Shown piece by piece: positions 23,038 to 34,510 of a stretch of DNA of 64,000 nucleotides. The position numbers and the translations under genes are program-made. Origin of the DNA: Malus domestica (lineage: Eukaryota > Streptophyta > Magnoliopsida > Rosales > Rosaceae). The stretch lies in contig NC_091669.1 in the NCBI RefSeq assembly GCF_042453785.1, positions 8,754,501 to 8,818,500 on the forward strand, given 5' to 3'. Below the pieces are notes generated by a model that was not told the origin of the DNA, did not search any database, and was given only the letters and a program-made list of their open reading frames with translations. How positions within the stretch are numbered: the stretch's first letter is position 1; each line of letters opens with the position of its first letter.

Positions 23038-24646
23038 GACTATCTCTAATGGTGACCTAAAACCTAAAAATATTTAGCCCAAAAACAGCTTTTCTGCTCC
23101 AAACTTATGGCTTAAAATTTTAGCCTGAGATTATCAAAGAATGAATTAAAGCTATTTTTTTATATTAACTTTAAAAAAAAAATTATGTAGACTATCCTAA
23201 ATTAATTATATGAACATTTTAACCTAAAAATATTTAAATTCCGATAAATTTTGAAAAATCACTAAATCAATACATGAAAATCATGATAAACCACATAAAC
23301 TTAATACAAACGACATTTAATAAACCACATAAACTTAATACAAATGACAATTAATAAACTACATAAACTTAAAAAAAAAAGATAATTAATAAACCACATA
23401 AACTTAATACAATCGAAAACTCATAAACTCATTTGTTCAACACCATATTCATTGTTGGCAAAATTCACACCTTCCTTGACATCATTTGGGGGTGGGGTTT
23501 CACTATGAAATAATCTTCCCCATTGTTGGTCCGCATCGGTTCCCCACCTCAAACAATCCTTGAGGATGTTCCAAGCATAATGCAACTTAAAAGCTTGATT
23601 TTTTGGTGTAGTTCTTGTCGCAAATACATAAAAACAATTAGTTGCAAAATACTATTATGTACATGACAAATAAAATATCAACAAAGAAACTCACAATTTC
23701 TGAGGTGCCCCTTCCACTAGGCATGTCAACAATGGCTCTCTCCAAGCTTCCCTTTCACAAAGTGCACACTTTGTTGATAATCTTCCACCGATCATAAACA
23801 CCACCAGTTTCCCTTCGACTGGCGTTGGAGTTTTCATGGAACTTATCAATGATTTTACCCTACAAGACCTTTCTATTTTGATTCGTGCTGATGACACCAT
23901 CTTTGCTAATAGAAATTCATGCCAAACATAAAGCAATATCTTCGTCAAAGGTCCAATTACGACCTCTAACATGCTCTTTTGCCATCTTGAAAAAATTTGG
24001 AAATGAGAAGAAATGGTAGAAAGAAAAATTGGAATAATTGTAGGAGAAAATTGAGTTTTGTGTGGATGTTTGAACAAATACATAGGTATTCATAGAGTTT
24101 TTGGTTGAATTTTGAGTTAAATTATTATTTTTTTAATTATTTTAGCCGTTGGATTTTAATTTGGACCTTTAGATATTTTTTTTACCGTTAGATTTGATTA
24201 TATTCGATCCAAGCCGTTGAATTCAATAAATATATAAATGTAAAATGTTCATATAATTTTTTGAACTAAAACATATTTGAATGTGGACCGTTGGATTAAC
24301 CAACGGTCCAATTACCACCACCACCCGATGAAGAAAAGTAGCCGTTGGCTATAGACAAAACTTGACAAACCGGGGGACACACCCACATGGGTGGGGTCCA
24401 CCTCGCTTGAATGTAGGTTGAAGGCTTTGCGTGTTGCGCGTGGAGTAAGTGACAGAGGGCAATTGGGCTTCACAACCCATGCTTCAGTCACAGAAGCTGG
24501 GGTCTACTCCAATTTGTGGCCTAAACTTGGGCTGATATTTGACCTCTATTTGGGTTTTAGGTTAATTTTAGGTCATGGGTTGGAGTGGATTTTGAGGGGA
24601 AAAAAAGAGGAGAATTATAGGTTTTAGCCCATTGTTGAAGTTGGTC
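23038..24646 (-). mobile_element. PIF/Harbinger-type element with TAA duplication
   Basis: The ends GACTATCTCTAATGGTGACC and (inverse of the right end) GACCAACTTCAACAATGGGC are similar, and both ends abut TAA (23035-23037, 24647-24649), the PIF/Harbinger target. 1609 bp. No DDE transposase is present; the only coding trace is the Myb/trihelix-like accessory ORF. An internal AAACCACATAAACTTAATAC repeat occurs three to four times at 23286-23410. Confidence 0.85.
23698..23985 (-). pseudogene. Decayed Myb/SANT-like accessory ORF of the Harbinger element
   Basis: Minus-strand translation from the ATG at 23985 reads MAKEHVRGRNWTFDEDIALC, then has in-frame stops where Trp is expected: TGA after ALCLA, TAG after NRKVL, and TGA after KVCTL. 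Between stops the frame stays recognisable (ISISKDGVISTNQNRKV; KIIDKFHENSNASRRE; GGVYDRWKIINKV). This is the trihelix/Myb-like protein that accompanies plant Harbinger transposases. All three changes are TGG to TGA or TAG. Confidence 0.7.
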
Positions 24647-24773
24647 TAAGGAATTAGTGTAGACACAATAAAAAAAAAATCATGAAATTACAAAAGAAAA
24701 AAAAAAGACATGCAATATAAATGTTGGCATTTAAATAGATCCAATGGACTAAACTCAATTTTAGATCTTGTAC

Positions 24774-24981
24774 AACCACCACGGGGTGGCCCATTAGTTG
24801 GAGATAAATTTCAGACATGTATTCCACACAATATGTCCTAAGTTCGATTTTTGACGTTGGTGAATTGCATGATGGTGGCCAAAAGAGGCTGAAATGCCTC
24901 TGTGAGTGTTCCTGGCGTTTGGAATGATAGACTAACGTGGTGCAGCCACTAGCTGATCCTTTTTTTTTTTATATAAAAAAA
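24774..24981 (+). mobile_element. tRNA-derived SINE with 11-bp target duplication
   Basis: Flanked by AGATCTTGTAC on both sides (24763-24773 and 24982-24992). A B-box-like AAGTTCGATTTTTGACG lies about 70 bases in. The body contains GTGGCCAAAAGAGGCTGAAA and CTGTGAGTGTTCCTGGC, shared with the SINE at 43095-43298. Ends in a T-run and short A-run. 208 bp. Confidence 0.88.
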
Positions 24982-24992
24982 AGATCTTGTAC

Positions 24993-26565
24993 CAGGCACT
25001 AATATAAACTTATTTTGTTTAAGAATTAAAACCTAATTTTGTAATAATTTTATTTTAACAAGGTTTTTTACATTTTAGTAATTTGTTGATAATTATAGGA
25101 TTTTGTGAAACGAAACTAATTGAAGCATGCAGGTTCATGAACTTCCATCACTATGGACCTAATTAATCACTTTTCCAGTACTCAAACACTAACTTGTTTA
25201 TTATGTTTCTTTTCCTAAAAGAAGCAGCTAGCTAAAAAAATAAAAGGAATATGTGAACAAACCAGCCTGGTTTTGTTTCTTTCTTGAAGGTATAGCCCTA
25301 ATAACTGTGGGTTGTATAAAAATAAGATAAAACAAAAATAAGCTGTGGGTAGTAGCTAGTTAAAAGACAAGTAAATGGCAATCATGTCCAAGAGCACAAC
25401 GATTAAACTATCCATTATAGAAAAAGTAATGTTTTCTTGCTAAATTGTTGGACTATATCACTTCCTTAATGTAGATAATATCGTTTATTAATAAAAAATT
25501 GTTGGACCATAACATATATAGTTTTGTCGTGACAAATTGTGAATTTAAATGCTTTAATTATAATTAGTTCTTGAGTGATTTTGTGAAGGAATATGCTAGC
25601 TAGTACCCTTCTCACTTGAACTTTTTCTTTCTACCTTCTCGACTCTCCTTTTAACCCTACAATGTTGTTTGATGATCGGAACTATCAACTTTCTAGGTCA
25701 CCAACTGTGCAAATAATCAACTAAATCAGAGTTCATTTAACTGTTTAATTAACGTTGTTGAAATTTAGCATTTTAAGTAATTAAGAAACATAACTCGTAT
25801 ATCCAATAATTGTTAGATTATTACTAATCAATTTTTAGTTTATTTAATTTATTTGTAGAGATAATATTTGAAAAGTGATTTAGAATATAAACGCTTTGGA
25901 TCATACAACACTACATATGATAAGAATATAAGCCACAAAGAAACATAAAGATCAAATAAAAAGGTTGCTAAGATTTCTAAATAATTATTTAGCAACAATC
26001 CCAACTGATAGCTAGGTTACTATGCATGTTGATTACACCTGTAAGAGACTGAGTTGTAGTGATAGCCAAGATATCAGAATTCATCACACAAAAAATTCCA
26101 GTATTTGATTCTCTCCTATGTAGTCCAAATCTGGGACCCGACTGATAGCTAGTAGACTTCCTTAATTATGCATCATCCGTCGTATGTGTGTTATGTATCC
26201 AAAAGAAAATATATATTCGAAGTTCAGTAGTTATCAAATGGTTGAAATTTTCTCATCATAAAATGATTGGTACCACACCATGATCTGATTTTTGATACGA
26301 TCTGTAAGTGTCCCAAGCTTCATACACACATATGTGGGACATCCTCAGCCCTCAGTTTTGTACCAAATGAACTGTAAAGGTAATGCCAAAATTTTAAAAA
26401 TTCACTTCTTTTGTATATGCTAAAAATGTGTACAAAATCAGCACAACAGGAGGGGGTTTTAATTTGTAATAATGTTAGATAATTAGCTAGGCAGCTTTGT
26501 GGGAATGTTGGCCTTGATATTACCCCACAAAAATAGGAATATATATATGTGAATGTGAACTTCCT
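24993..26565. other. Intergenic DNA, no gene seen
   Basis: AT-rich sequence. No coding or clear repeat structure is supported. The 3' part is the upstream region of the gene at 26774. Confidence 0.5.
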
Positions 26566-26573
26566 TATAAAAA
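26566..26573 (+). promoter_or_regulatory. TATA box of the 122-aa gene
   Basis: TATAAAAA precedes the start codon by about 200 bases. A transcription start near 26600 would give a leader of about 175 bases without an earlier ATG in the coding frame. Confidence 0.5.
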
Positions 26574-26773
26574 GGCACACTCAGACATAAACCCTTTGTG
26601 ATAAACACTAGCACTAGCAACTCCACTATCATGCCATTATCAAAAGCCACATAGAAAGTTTGGCCTCACCAAAAGCCTTTTCCTTCAATTCACCAAATTC
26701 ACAACCAAAATCTTCTGTTCATTAGTTTTCTGATTCCGGCAAGCAATTAGGCATCCGACCGGTGATTCGAGAG

Positions 26774-27142
26774 ATGTGGAGTATGCTAGCAACAATGAGG
26801 CAAAATCTCCACAACATAAGGAAAAGCCCTAGAGTAGCAGATGAGAGCATGGTAAATGTTGGGGCAGGGAACCCAGCACCAGCAGAATTGCCAATTTTTC
26901 CAGCACATCATGATCATCATCACGTGGATAGAAGATCGTTGCCGCGTATACGTTGGATTAAGGGGTTTAATTCGCTGTTGTACAGCGTTGTACTCGTGCC
27001 ATTTTCTGTGATTTCTTGCTTTTCTCAACCTCATCATGTTCATGGTGCTGATGGGGTGTGGGCATCTGGTGAGTTTTCCCAGATCACGGAGATGAATCAA
27101 CTAATGGTAAGTGATAGCATGCGCTATGCCATCTTGATGTGA
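26774..27142 (+). CDS. Unrecognised 122-aa protein
   Basis: Starts MWSMLATMRQNLHNIRKSPR. The open frame reaches 12 bases further upstream without an ATG, so this Met is the start. Residues 45-50 are His-rich (HHDHHH). A single hydrophobic segment (about 67-83, FNSLLYSVVLVPFSVIS) could be a membrane span or amphipathic core, preceded by basic RSLPRIRWIKG, which would favour the N-side facing the cytosol. The rest is polar and Met/Ser-rich. I do not recognise a family. Support for a real gene is the TATA box, the length of the frame and protein-like composition. The antisense frame over the same stretch is less convincing. Confidence 0.55.
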   Translation: MWSMLATMRQNLHNIRKSPRVADESMVNVGAGNPAPAELPIFPAHHDHHHVDRRSLPRIRWIKGFNSLLYSVVLVPFSVISCFSQPHHVHGADGVWASGEFSQITEMNQLMVSDSMRYAILM

Positions 27143-27459
27143 AAAAAAAATAGTGAACGTAACGATTGTAGTTGATCATCTTGTTTTTGTAGAAGTACTA
27201 CTTGCATGGATTGGCAAAAGGTCTTACTTATAGATGGCCATCCATATAAAAATGTTTCCCGTAGTTTTATCAATGATATGTTGGTGAGGTACTACATCTA
27301 CATATATACATACATGCCTATGTATATATACAATAATATAATTCAGCTTTAATTTTGTTTTATGAATAATATGGGATGGTGTGGCTGCTTAATTTTATTC
27401 TCCCAGTACTCTATTTAGTCGTGTATGTCAAGGAGCAAAATCAATTATATTATGATATG

Positions 27460-27603
27460 TTTAGGATAATTCATATTCCTTTTTTTACTTCACACATACT
27501 TTTGTTGATTTTTTGTCATTTATCTTCTTCAATTCATTCAATGTGACGGTTAAAAATTGAGAAGTATGTGAGAAATAAAATTGAGAGTGTGGATAACGCT
27601 ATC
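27460..27603. mobile_element. Foldback MITE (TACTTCACACA arms), copy 1
   Basis: TTACTTCACACATAC and TTTGTCATTTATCTTCTTCAA in the left half match the copy at 29369-29512. The right end, GAGTGTGGATAACGCTAT, corresponds to that copy's GTGTGTGGATAGTCCTAT. The left end is eroded. Confidence 0.6.
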
Positions 27604-28529
27604 CTATTTACAGTTCTCTCCAATTTTGGTGAAAGAATCATTATGTCCCACTGAGAGCTTTTTTAGTCGTTGCGTGAGTGATCTCCATTCTGATAACTTC
27701 TATGCCGCTGCCGACCTTAGCTATGGCTAGTGGTAGCTCTCTGCTCCTCTTCCTTTCTGTTTCAGCTTGTGTTTTCCCTCTCTCTCTTGATCTCCCGTCG
27801 TACACTCCTCTTGCCTTCAATCTCACTGTCCTTAGCCCCAAACTCCGTCCTCCACTTCCCTCCACTCCCTGATGCCCGTCCACCTCCATGTTTCTCATCA
27901 ATCTGATTCATACTCTTCCCACTTGGCTTCGTCCCTCCGTGGTCTACAACATCAATCTTGTTTGCCTTTTGGTATTGTAGCTTGCGAACCGTGAATTTTC
28001 ACAAGCTCTCTTTGATTTGTGGCTGCAATCTTTGTGGTGATGATCGGTAGAGAATGATCGAGCCTTATTTTCTTTCATTTGCTTTACTTCTGGGGTGTCG
28101 TTTGGTTGGATCTCAGGCTAGTTTATGTTGGTGGATCTGTGATGCTATGGCAACGGCGGGGGTTGCAAGCGGTTGTGTTTTGCATTTTTATTTTGTTTTC
28201 TTTCTGTTTTGGGCTCTGTTTTGTTTAGTTTTGGGGTCTATTTCTGTGTTGTGCTTATCTTGTAATTGAGCCTCTGCTTGTTTACATTTATTTTGTTTGT
28301 AATAATATTTACCTTCGACAAAATAAAAGTACTTATATCATTGTTAAAACGCAATGACTAGATTTCACATAAGCAAATTTATTAATCCTATTTGACTTAC
28401 CACATTTTACATTTTTTGGATGTCTAAAGTACCCCTAATTACAATTTTAATGTATACAATTAATTGTATACACCGATTTCAAAAGAGAGATTAATAATTC
28501 GGTATTATTGTATTAATATTTTTTAATAA
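27604..28529. other. Intergenic DNA with a GC-richer patch
   Basis: Around 27680-27870 the sequence is pyrimidine-rich (CCTCTTCC, CCTCTCTCTC) with short frames on both strands, none with a recognisable domain. No gene is called. Confidence 0.4.
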
Positions 28530-28680
28530 ACAATATTATCTCCACTAAAGGGATGGAGGAATGGACTAAGCTTCACAATGGGCTAATAATAATGTAGTTC
28601 AAATTCGCTTTTTGCTAGAATCGAACCGAAGACTTCTCGTTTATAAGTAAAGATGAGTACTATTAGACTATAGTAATAAG
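28530..28680 (-). mobile_element. tRNA-like SINE remnant
   Basis: On the minus strand an internal B-box-like motif, TCGGTTCGATTCTAGC, follows an A-box-like start (TTACTATAGTCTAATAG). Downstream are GCCCATTGTGAAGCTTAGTC and AGATAATATTGTTTATT, shared with 7790-7870 and 8580-8640. A family common in Rosaceae genomes as I recall. No flanking duplication found. Confidence 0.55.
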
Positions 28681-29368
28681 TGGATGAATATATGTTTTAA
28701 ATTCATTGTGTATTATAACAAATTGGAGATTAAGGTTTGTGGCCAGAAAAAAAAAGAAAAAGAAAAGAAGCAGCATCCACTTTACTTAACAAATATAAAA
28801 TGATATGATGTTTTGATTCCTCTAAATTGTTTTTTAAATTTGCATAATATTACGTATTTTAAATTTATCTTAATTTTTTCACCAAATTGAAAATCTAAAA
28901 CGGCACTATAAAATGATTTACCTACAAAATAAATGAATATTGTTTGATTAAAAATTAATTTACCTATATTTTACATTAAAATATAGGTGTTTTTGGCTTG
29001 AACTTTTCAAGATTCCACAATTGTGTCGACATTATTAATTTACCTTTAATTAGTTTCAATATTCATAACACAATGTTGTTGGAATATTTTGTTTAGTAGT
29101 TAAAGAGATTAAGATACAAAGGCATGCACCTTGTTGTCTGTACGTTTGTACTGGTTGATTGCTGAGTGTGGAGGAAGGAATTTGTTGCCTTTTAAACATT
29201 TCTTGGCTCATATTCTAATAGTTCAATTTTTTTTATGAGTTGAGTTATTGGTTAACTTTGGTTGTAGAGGTAAAACGTGCAATCAAATTACCTTCAATCC
29301 CCCACTCTTACTTCTTTGTTAATTTGAAAGGTGTAGATTAGCATGATGGTGCTTATATATCTATTTGT
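28681..29368. other. Intergenic DNA, no gene seen
   Basis: AT-rich sequence with no supported coding. Confidence 0.5.
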
Positions 29369-29512
29369 ATAGTGCTATTCACACACTTGTTTTTACTTTA
29401 CACACATCCTTGTTAATTTTTTGTCATTGATCTTCTTCAATTTATGCGATTCAATGGTCGAAAATTAAAAAAAGTGTGTAAAAAGTAAAAATAGGTGTGT
29501 GGATAGTCCTAT
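29369..29512. mobile_element. Foldback MITE (TGCTATTCACACAC arms), copy 2
   Basis: Left end ATAGTGCTATTCACACAC pairs with right end GTGTGTGGATAGTCCTAT. The arms continue TTTTTACTTTACACACA against TGTGTAAAAAGTAAAAA, so the single strand folds almost end to end. Confidence 0.75.
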
Positions 29513-30568
29513 CCTTATATTTTTATGGACACGCTTCAACATACATACGTGAAAGAGAAAGGTGACTTAATGTATAGTGCTCATTACATTTTACACCCTT
29601 AAAATTTGGGTGGTTTTCAAATTACGCTATGAGGTTTTAATTTTTTTCATATGCATCTTGAGGTTGAAAACTGTATCAATTTATGCCTTTTGTCTAAGAA
29701 ATTATTTGTATCCTTATTAAATTGATGACATGATGAGCGTGAAACTGTAATTGGATTAGCATGTAAGCTATATTTGTACCAAATTGACTAAAAACTCATC
29801 AATTTAATAAAGAATTAGAGGTGCAAATAGACAAAAGGTATAAATTGATACAATTACAAAATCTTAGGGTGCAATGTGAGAAAATTGAACCCTCATGACC
29901 TTGAAAATCACTACAAACCTTGAGGGTGTAAAATGTGGTTAGCCCTAATATATATAAACATGGGTCCGGATCGAGGGACACATTTTTTTACACACATTTT
30001 GACACACTTTCTTGTAGTTTGCATTTCCTAACTTTTTTTCAAGGATCCAAACCATTTACATTTTAATTTATCATTCATAATTCATCTTGCAAAAAGATAG
30101 ACAAATCCAAAACTATTAAGATATTATTTTTTAATGAAAAAATAGACGGAGACGGATACGGTTTTGCAAAGAAATACTATAATGACAATCATTTAGTCCA
30201 ATGATCATATGGTTTCAAATTTATAATTTTTTTTTGTGGAGGTGATATTTGAGGATGGCCTAAAAAGAAACAACAAAGTAAAGGTATAGGGGATGGTGAT
30301 GAAAACTGTCTATGCGCGCGCGCGCACACATATAGTAGGAAATGATGGGAGCTTTTACTTGTATTAAAAAAAAGAAGTTACTTTGATGAAAAATTAATGA
30401 AATAATGAGTGTAAGATAATTATTTTGCAATACTAATAATATTTCTTTATTAAAAAAAAGAGAACAGAATACTCTATATGTAAACCAAGGAAAAAAGAAA
30501 AAAAAAATAATGGTCCTTTGGCCAACCCATCAATTTTTGGTCCCAAGATATATGGGAATAAATTCCAG
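29513..30568. other. Intergenic DNA, no gene seen
   Basis: AT-rich; includes an alternating (CG)n run near 30315-30325 and several A-runs. No coding support. Confidence 0.5.
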
Positions 30569-30576
30569 TGTTTACC

Positions 30577-31610
30577 TAGGGCTGGTTCGGGTCGGGATCC
30601 CTAACCGAAACCTAAAGCCCGAATCCCAAACCGACTCCTTTCAGGATGCAATTCTAAAACCCGAAACCGTACTAAAATTTCGGTGTTCCCGAATTTCGGG
30701 ATTCCCGAAATTGTTTCGGTTATTCGGTTCGGGATCGGGAATGACTGCAGTCCTAATTTAGAAGATTGAATCAACGCAAATCCCAAATCCCAAATTTGCA
30801 GACAAACCCTAAAAATTCAGAGAGTCAACAATACAAAGATCGAAGAAGCCCTCGATCAAAATTCAAAAGTAGAAAGCCAAATACAAAGATATCAAGCAGT
30901 AATTGAAATAAGGGGATTTTAATTAATTCTAAATCTCCAAATTGAAAGTTCAAAACCTTCTCAATTTTAGAATCCAAATCAAAATCAAGGTACAATAATT
31001 TCATGAACTTGACACCTTCATTATCATACTAGAGAAGCTTTGGTTTGGAGGTCGTTCGAGGTGGAACCATGGAAGCCTGGATCTGGAATATGGAGGAGTC
31101 ATAGAGATGTGGTGGTCGGTCGGACGTGTTGAGTGTGCTCACAGAGGGAGGAGGAGGAGAGTAGAGTGTAGAGACGATTCGAGAGATCAAAGAGAGTGTT
31201 GAGTTTGTTGACATAGCTGAGGAGGAGAGGAGAGAGTGCGGAGATATTTGAGAGGTTAGAGAAAGAGTGCAGGTCGTCTAAGTGAGAGAGGAAGTGCTGA
31301 CACATTTGAGAGATTAGAGAGAGTGAGGTGTTTTACCCAACGGTTGAGATTTAATCTCAACTGAATCTAATGGTTACAATTTATTCTAATATATATAATA
31401 TATGATAAATAAATGTATAATATGTATAAAAATCGGTTCGGGATTACCGAACATCTGCCAACCAAGTCCCAATTCCTGTACCGAATCCATGGGATTTTTT
31501 CGGTATGGGTTACCAAACGTTTCGGGATTTTTTATTTCGGGATTTTTCGGTTTTGAATTCGGGAATTTTCGGTCGGGTTCGGGTAATTCGGGATTTTTTT
31601 TCCAGCCCTA
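30577..31610. mobile_element. Non-autonomous hAT-type transposon with 8-bp target duplication
   Basis: The ends TAGGGCTGG and CCAGCCCTA are perfect inverses. The 8-bp duplication TGTTTACC flanks both sides (30569-30576, 31611-31618). Subterminal regions are full of TTCGGGA/TCCCGAA words in both orientations, likely transposase-binding clusters. The centre has no transposase; small frames there are not credible genes. 1034 bp. Confidence 0.92.
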
Positions 31611-31789
31611 TGTTTACCTACAAGGCTACAAGAAACCCCCTACCGAATTTGATAGAAACCTACCACATCATGCGTTACTTGACGAATATTTATGCCCTTC
31701 CCAAAACCTTGTTTTTCCTTGTATTAGACATATATAATCAAATAAATATAAGGTTTTGTTTGACAATATATATATGGTTTTGACGATTG

Positions 31790-31930
31790 AGTAATTGATG
31801 AAATTGAGGTTCCACCATAAAATCAATTGACAATATGGGGAGTAGTCCAAGACTATATAAGCACATAGCAAACCTTATCCCTTACCAATGTGGGACAACT
31901 CTCAACAGTAATGATGAGGGGACCCTATGA
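31790..31930 (+). repeat. Retroelement-like scrap (ACCATAAAATCAATTGACAAT family)
   Basis: GAAATTGAGGTTCCACCATAAAATCAATTG, and later CAATGTGGGACAACTCTCAACA, resemble a repeat common in Rosaceae. Part of it is shared with 7185-7235 in this window. Boundaries are uncertain. Confidence 0.45.
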
Positions 31931-33309
31931 ATTGTGTTCAAATTACCAAATAAGAGGGGAAAGAGAGTACGAATGTGGCTTGGTTTTTGTCTAAAATAAG
32001 TGGGAAACAAGGATAGAGTCAACTGCCCCAACCTTTGTCCAAAATAAGTGGAATTTGTAGGAAGTCATGTGTATACTAGCTATTGCAGTTGTGGTCACCA
32101 TGCCATCCCAACAAATCATTTCATTTAAGATTTTCTTTTTCCTTGTATGATGATCAGTCCATTCATTCATATCCACACAAAAGAGTCTCGTTTCATAAAC
32201 CGTATGTGATGAGTTTGGTAACATTTTCTATTAGGTCTTCGATATGTATATTTTCATGTAAAGATATGAAATGTATAGTCAAATTTGAGTCACTCCTCCT
32301 CGTGAAGTACACACTGAGAAATTTGTGTTCAAGAATAGTTGTCATTGTGAGTTTTGTGGAAAAAGGATGTGTTCCATTTAAATCGAAGTATGCATTAATT
32401 AAACAGTAAAATTAGGAAATAGAAAACGCGTAAAACTTGCCAACAGCAATGGCATCCTCATGCACTTTTTTCAGTGTCAACCTTTTTATATCCTTATTAA
32501 GGAGTCTTACTCTTTTTCTTTCTCAATACCGTTTTGTTGATTGCTTCATATGTTTCTTAATTCGACAGGTTACCTATACATTATTGCCAACAACAATATT
32601 GGCCAAAACATCGAAAAGAAAATGTTTGCACGTTTCTGGAAACGAGTAATACTTTCCTTTTATATATGAAAAACGCTTTCAGTGGTTATGTATAAAAATC
32701 GTTGATCTTTTTCACGTGTGGAAAATACTATTTTAATAGTGTTAATGGTTGGTTTAACTATATGCTTGGTAGGTGGAGCTAGGGTGACTAGAAACCTTTT
32801 TGAAATCACACAAATATCTCTGTTGGCCGGAGTGGAAAAATGTGCATTCAACCAAACTTAGCCACATATTTGTATACAATTAAAAATTTAAGAATGTATA
32901 AAAAAATAAAAAAATAAAGAATCTATCATTAGAGATAACTTGTGACACAATAAAATAAATTCAAAAATCTCGATACATGATAAGTAAAACAAGAGTTTTA
33001 ACTACCATAATATTGCATAAAAAAAGATTCTCTTTTGATGATATTTTGTAGGCTGGGGTTTTAATTAGTCTCATGGAACAAAACAATTACATATGTATAA
33101 CATTTTTTTTTGTCAATTAACATAATAAAAAAAAAGAGTTTTACTTATAAAGACAAAATTATAAAATACATTTCATATAATTCTACTGGTTTTGAATCGT
33201 TTCAAAAGAGACAAATCCTAATAAAACTAACCCAAAAATAAGCAAACCAAAATTTTAAAATTTCAGTCACGCCCCAATAGACTTGTTACTTAACCAAGCC
33301 AAAACTATA
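31931..33309. other. Intergenic DNA, no gene seen
   Basis: Several frames of about 70-110 codons exist, but they overlap each other on opposite strands and show no domain. Nothing is called. Confidence 0.45.
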
Positions 33310-33840
33310 AGCTGATCAATTTTTGCACTTCTGCAATATCAATTTCACATTCATGCACTTCTGCAAGATTACTTTCAAAATTTCCAGCATTTTTGCAAGA
33401 TCAATTTCAAAGTTTTCAGCACTTTTGCAAGATAAGTTTAAAAATTCCAGCACTCCTCTAAGACCAGTCTTGAAATTCCAACATTCTGTAAGATTAGTTT
33501 ATGAGTTTTCAGCACTTCTGCAAGATCATTTTCAAAATTCCAGCAAATCTACAAGATTAGTTTCAAAATTCCAGCATTTTGCAAGACCAGTTTCTAAATT
33601 TTAGCTCTTATGCAAAATTAGTTTCAAAACTTCAGCATTTCTATAAGATCAATTTCAAAATTCCAACACTTCTACAAGATTAGTTTCAAAATTTCAGTAC
33701 TTTTGCAAAATCCCTTTCAAAATTCCAGTTTTAAATTTTCTACACTTCTACAAGATCAGTTTCAAAATTTCAGCACTTCTACAATATTAGTTTCAAAATT
33801 TTTAGTACTTTTGCTAGATCAATTTCAAAATTCATGCAAC
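33310..33840 (+). repeat. Minisatellite of 31-33 bp unit, about 16 copies
   Basis: Unit of the form CAGCACTTCTGCAAGATTAG followed by TTTCAAAATTC, repeated head to tail with frequent substitutions and small indels. An open frame across part of it (33323-33604) is a by-product of the unit length and not a gene. Confidence 0.9.
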
Positions 33841-33860
33841 CAAATAATCAAAACCTAAAT

Positions 33861-33864
<4 letters not shown>

Positions 33865-33896
<32 letters not shown>
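33865..33896. repeat. (AT)n microsatellite
   Basis: About 15 AT dinucleotides. Likely polymorphic. Confidence 0.95.
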
Positions 33897-33900
<4 letters not shown>

Positions 33901-34017
33901 TGCTAAAAAATAAAAAATCTCAATCATTCTCATAAAAGAAAAATTAAACTCATAAATCTAAGGAATAATTAATACGAAGAAGAAGAGGAGGAGAGAGAAG
34001 TACGAATAAGAAGTAGA

Positions 34018-34502
34018 CACTGTTCTAAAAATCCCCGCCTAGGCACTAGGCAGCTGGTCACTGCCCCGATTAATGCCTAGACATTTGAAAATTAAGAAAG
34101 GGTGCCTAGACCAGCTGAGGCGCCCACCTAGACCGCCCAGACCCGCCTAGGCACTTGGCTAGGTTGCGACTCACTTAGACAAAAAATAAATAACTTTCGA
34201 TTTGCATTTAATTTTTTTCAATAAATTGTAAGAGACTTGTTGAATACTTAAATGAACACACACTAGCTCCCCATGTTTTTATTATGTTCAAATACTTCAT
34301 AATACATATGTCATTCTATTTTGTAGTTTATGATGAAATTATATATATTTTAAGTATAAACAGACATTATTTACACGAAATATAATGGATTTACTTAAAT
34401 CCGCCTAGTTCGCCTAGGCGCCCGCCTAGACTCCACCTAGCCGCCTAGGCGCTAGGCCCCAGCCCACCGCCCGACTAGCGCCTAACGTCTTTTAGAACCT
34501 TG
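34018..34502. mobile_element. Small hAT-like element with near-perfect 8-bp target duplication
   Basis: The ends CACTGTTCTAAAA and (inverse of the right end) CAAGGTTCTAAAA are similar. Flanks GAAGTAGA (34010-34017) and GAAGTAGG (34503-34510) differ by one base. Both arms are built of GCCTAGGCGC-like words. 485 bp, no coding. Confidence 0.75.
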
Positions 34503-34510
34503 GAAGTAGG

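Noticed and set aside
33323..33604. 93-codon open frame
   Set aside because: Encoded by the minisatellite; the repetitive peptide simply follows the repeat unit.
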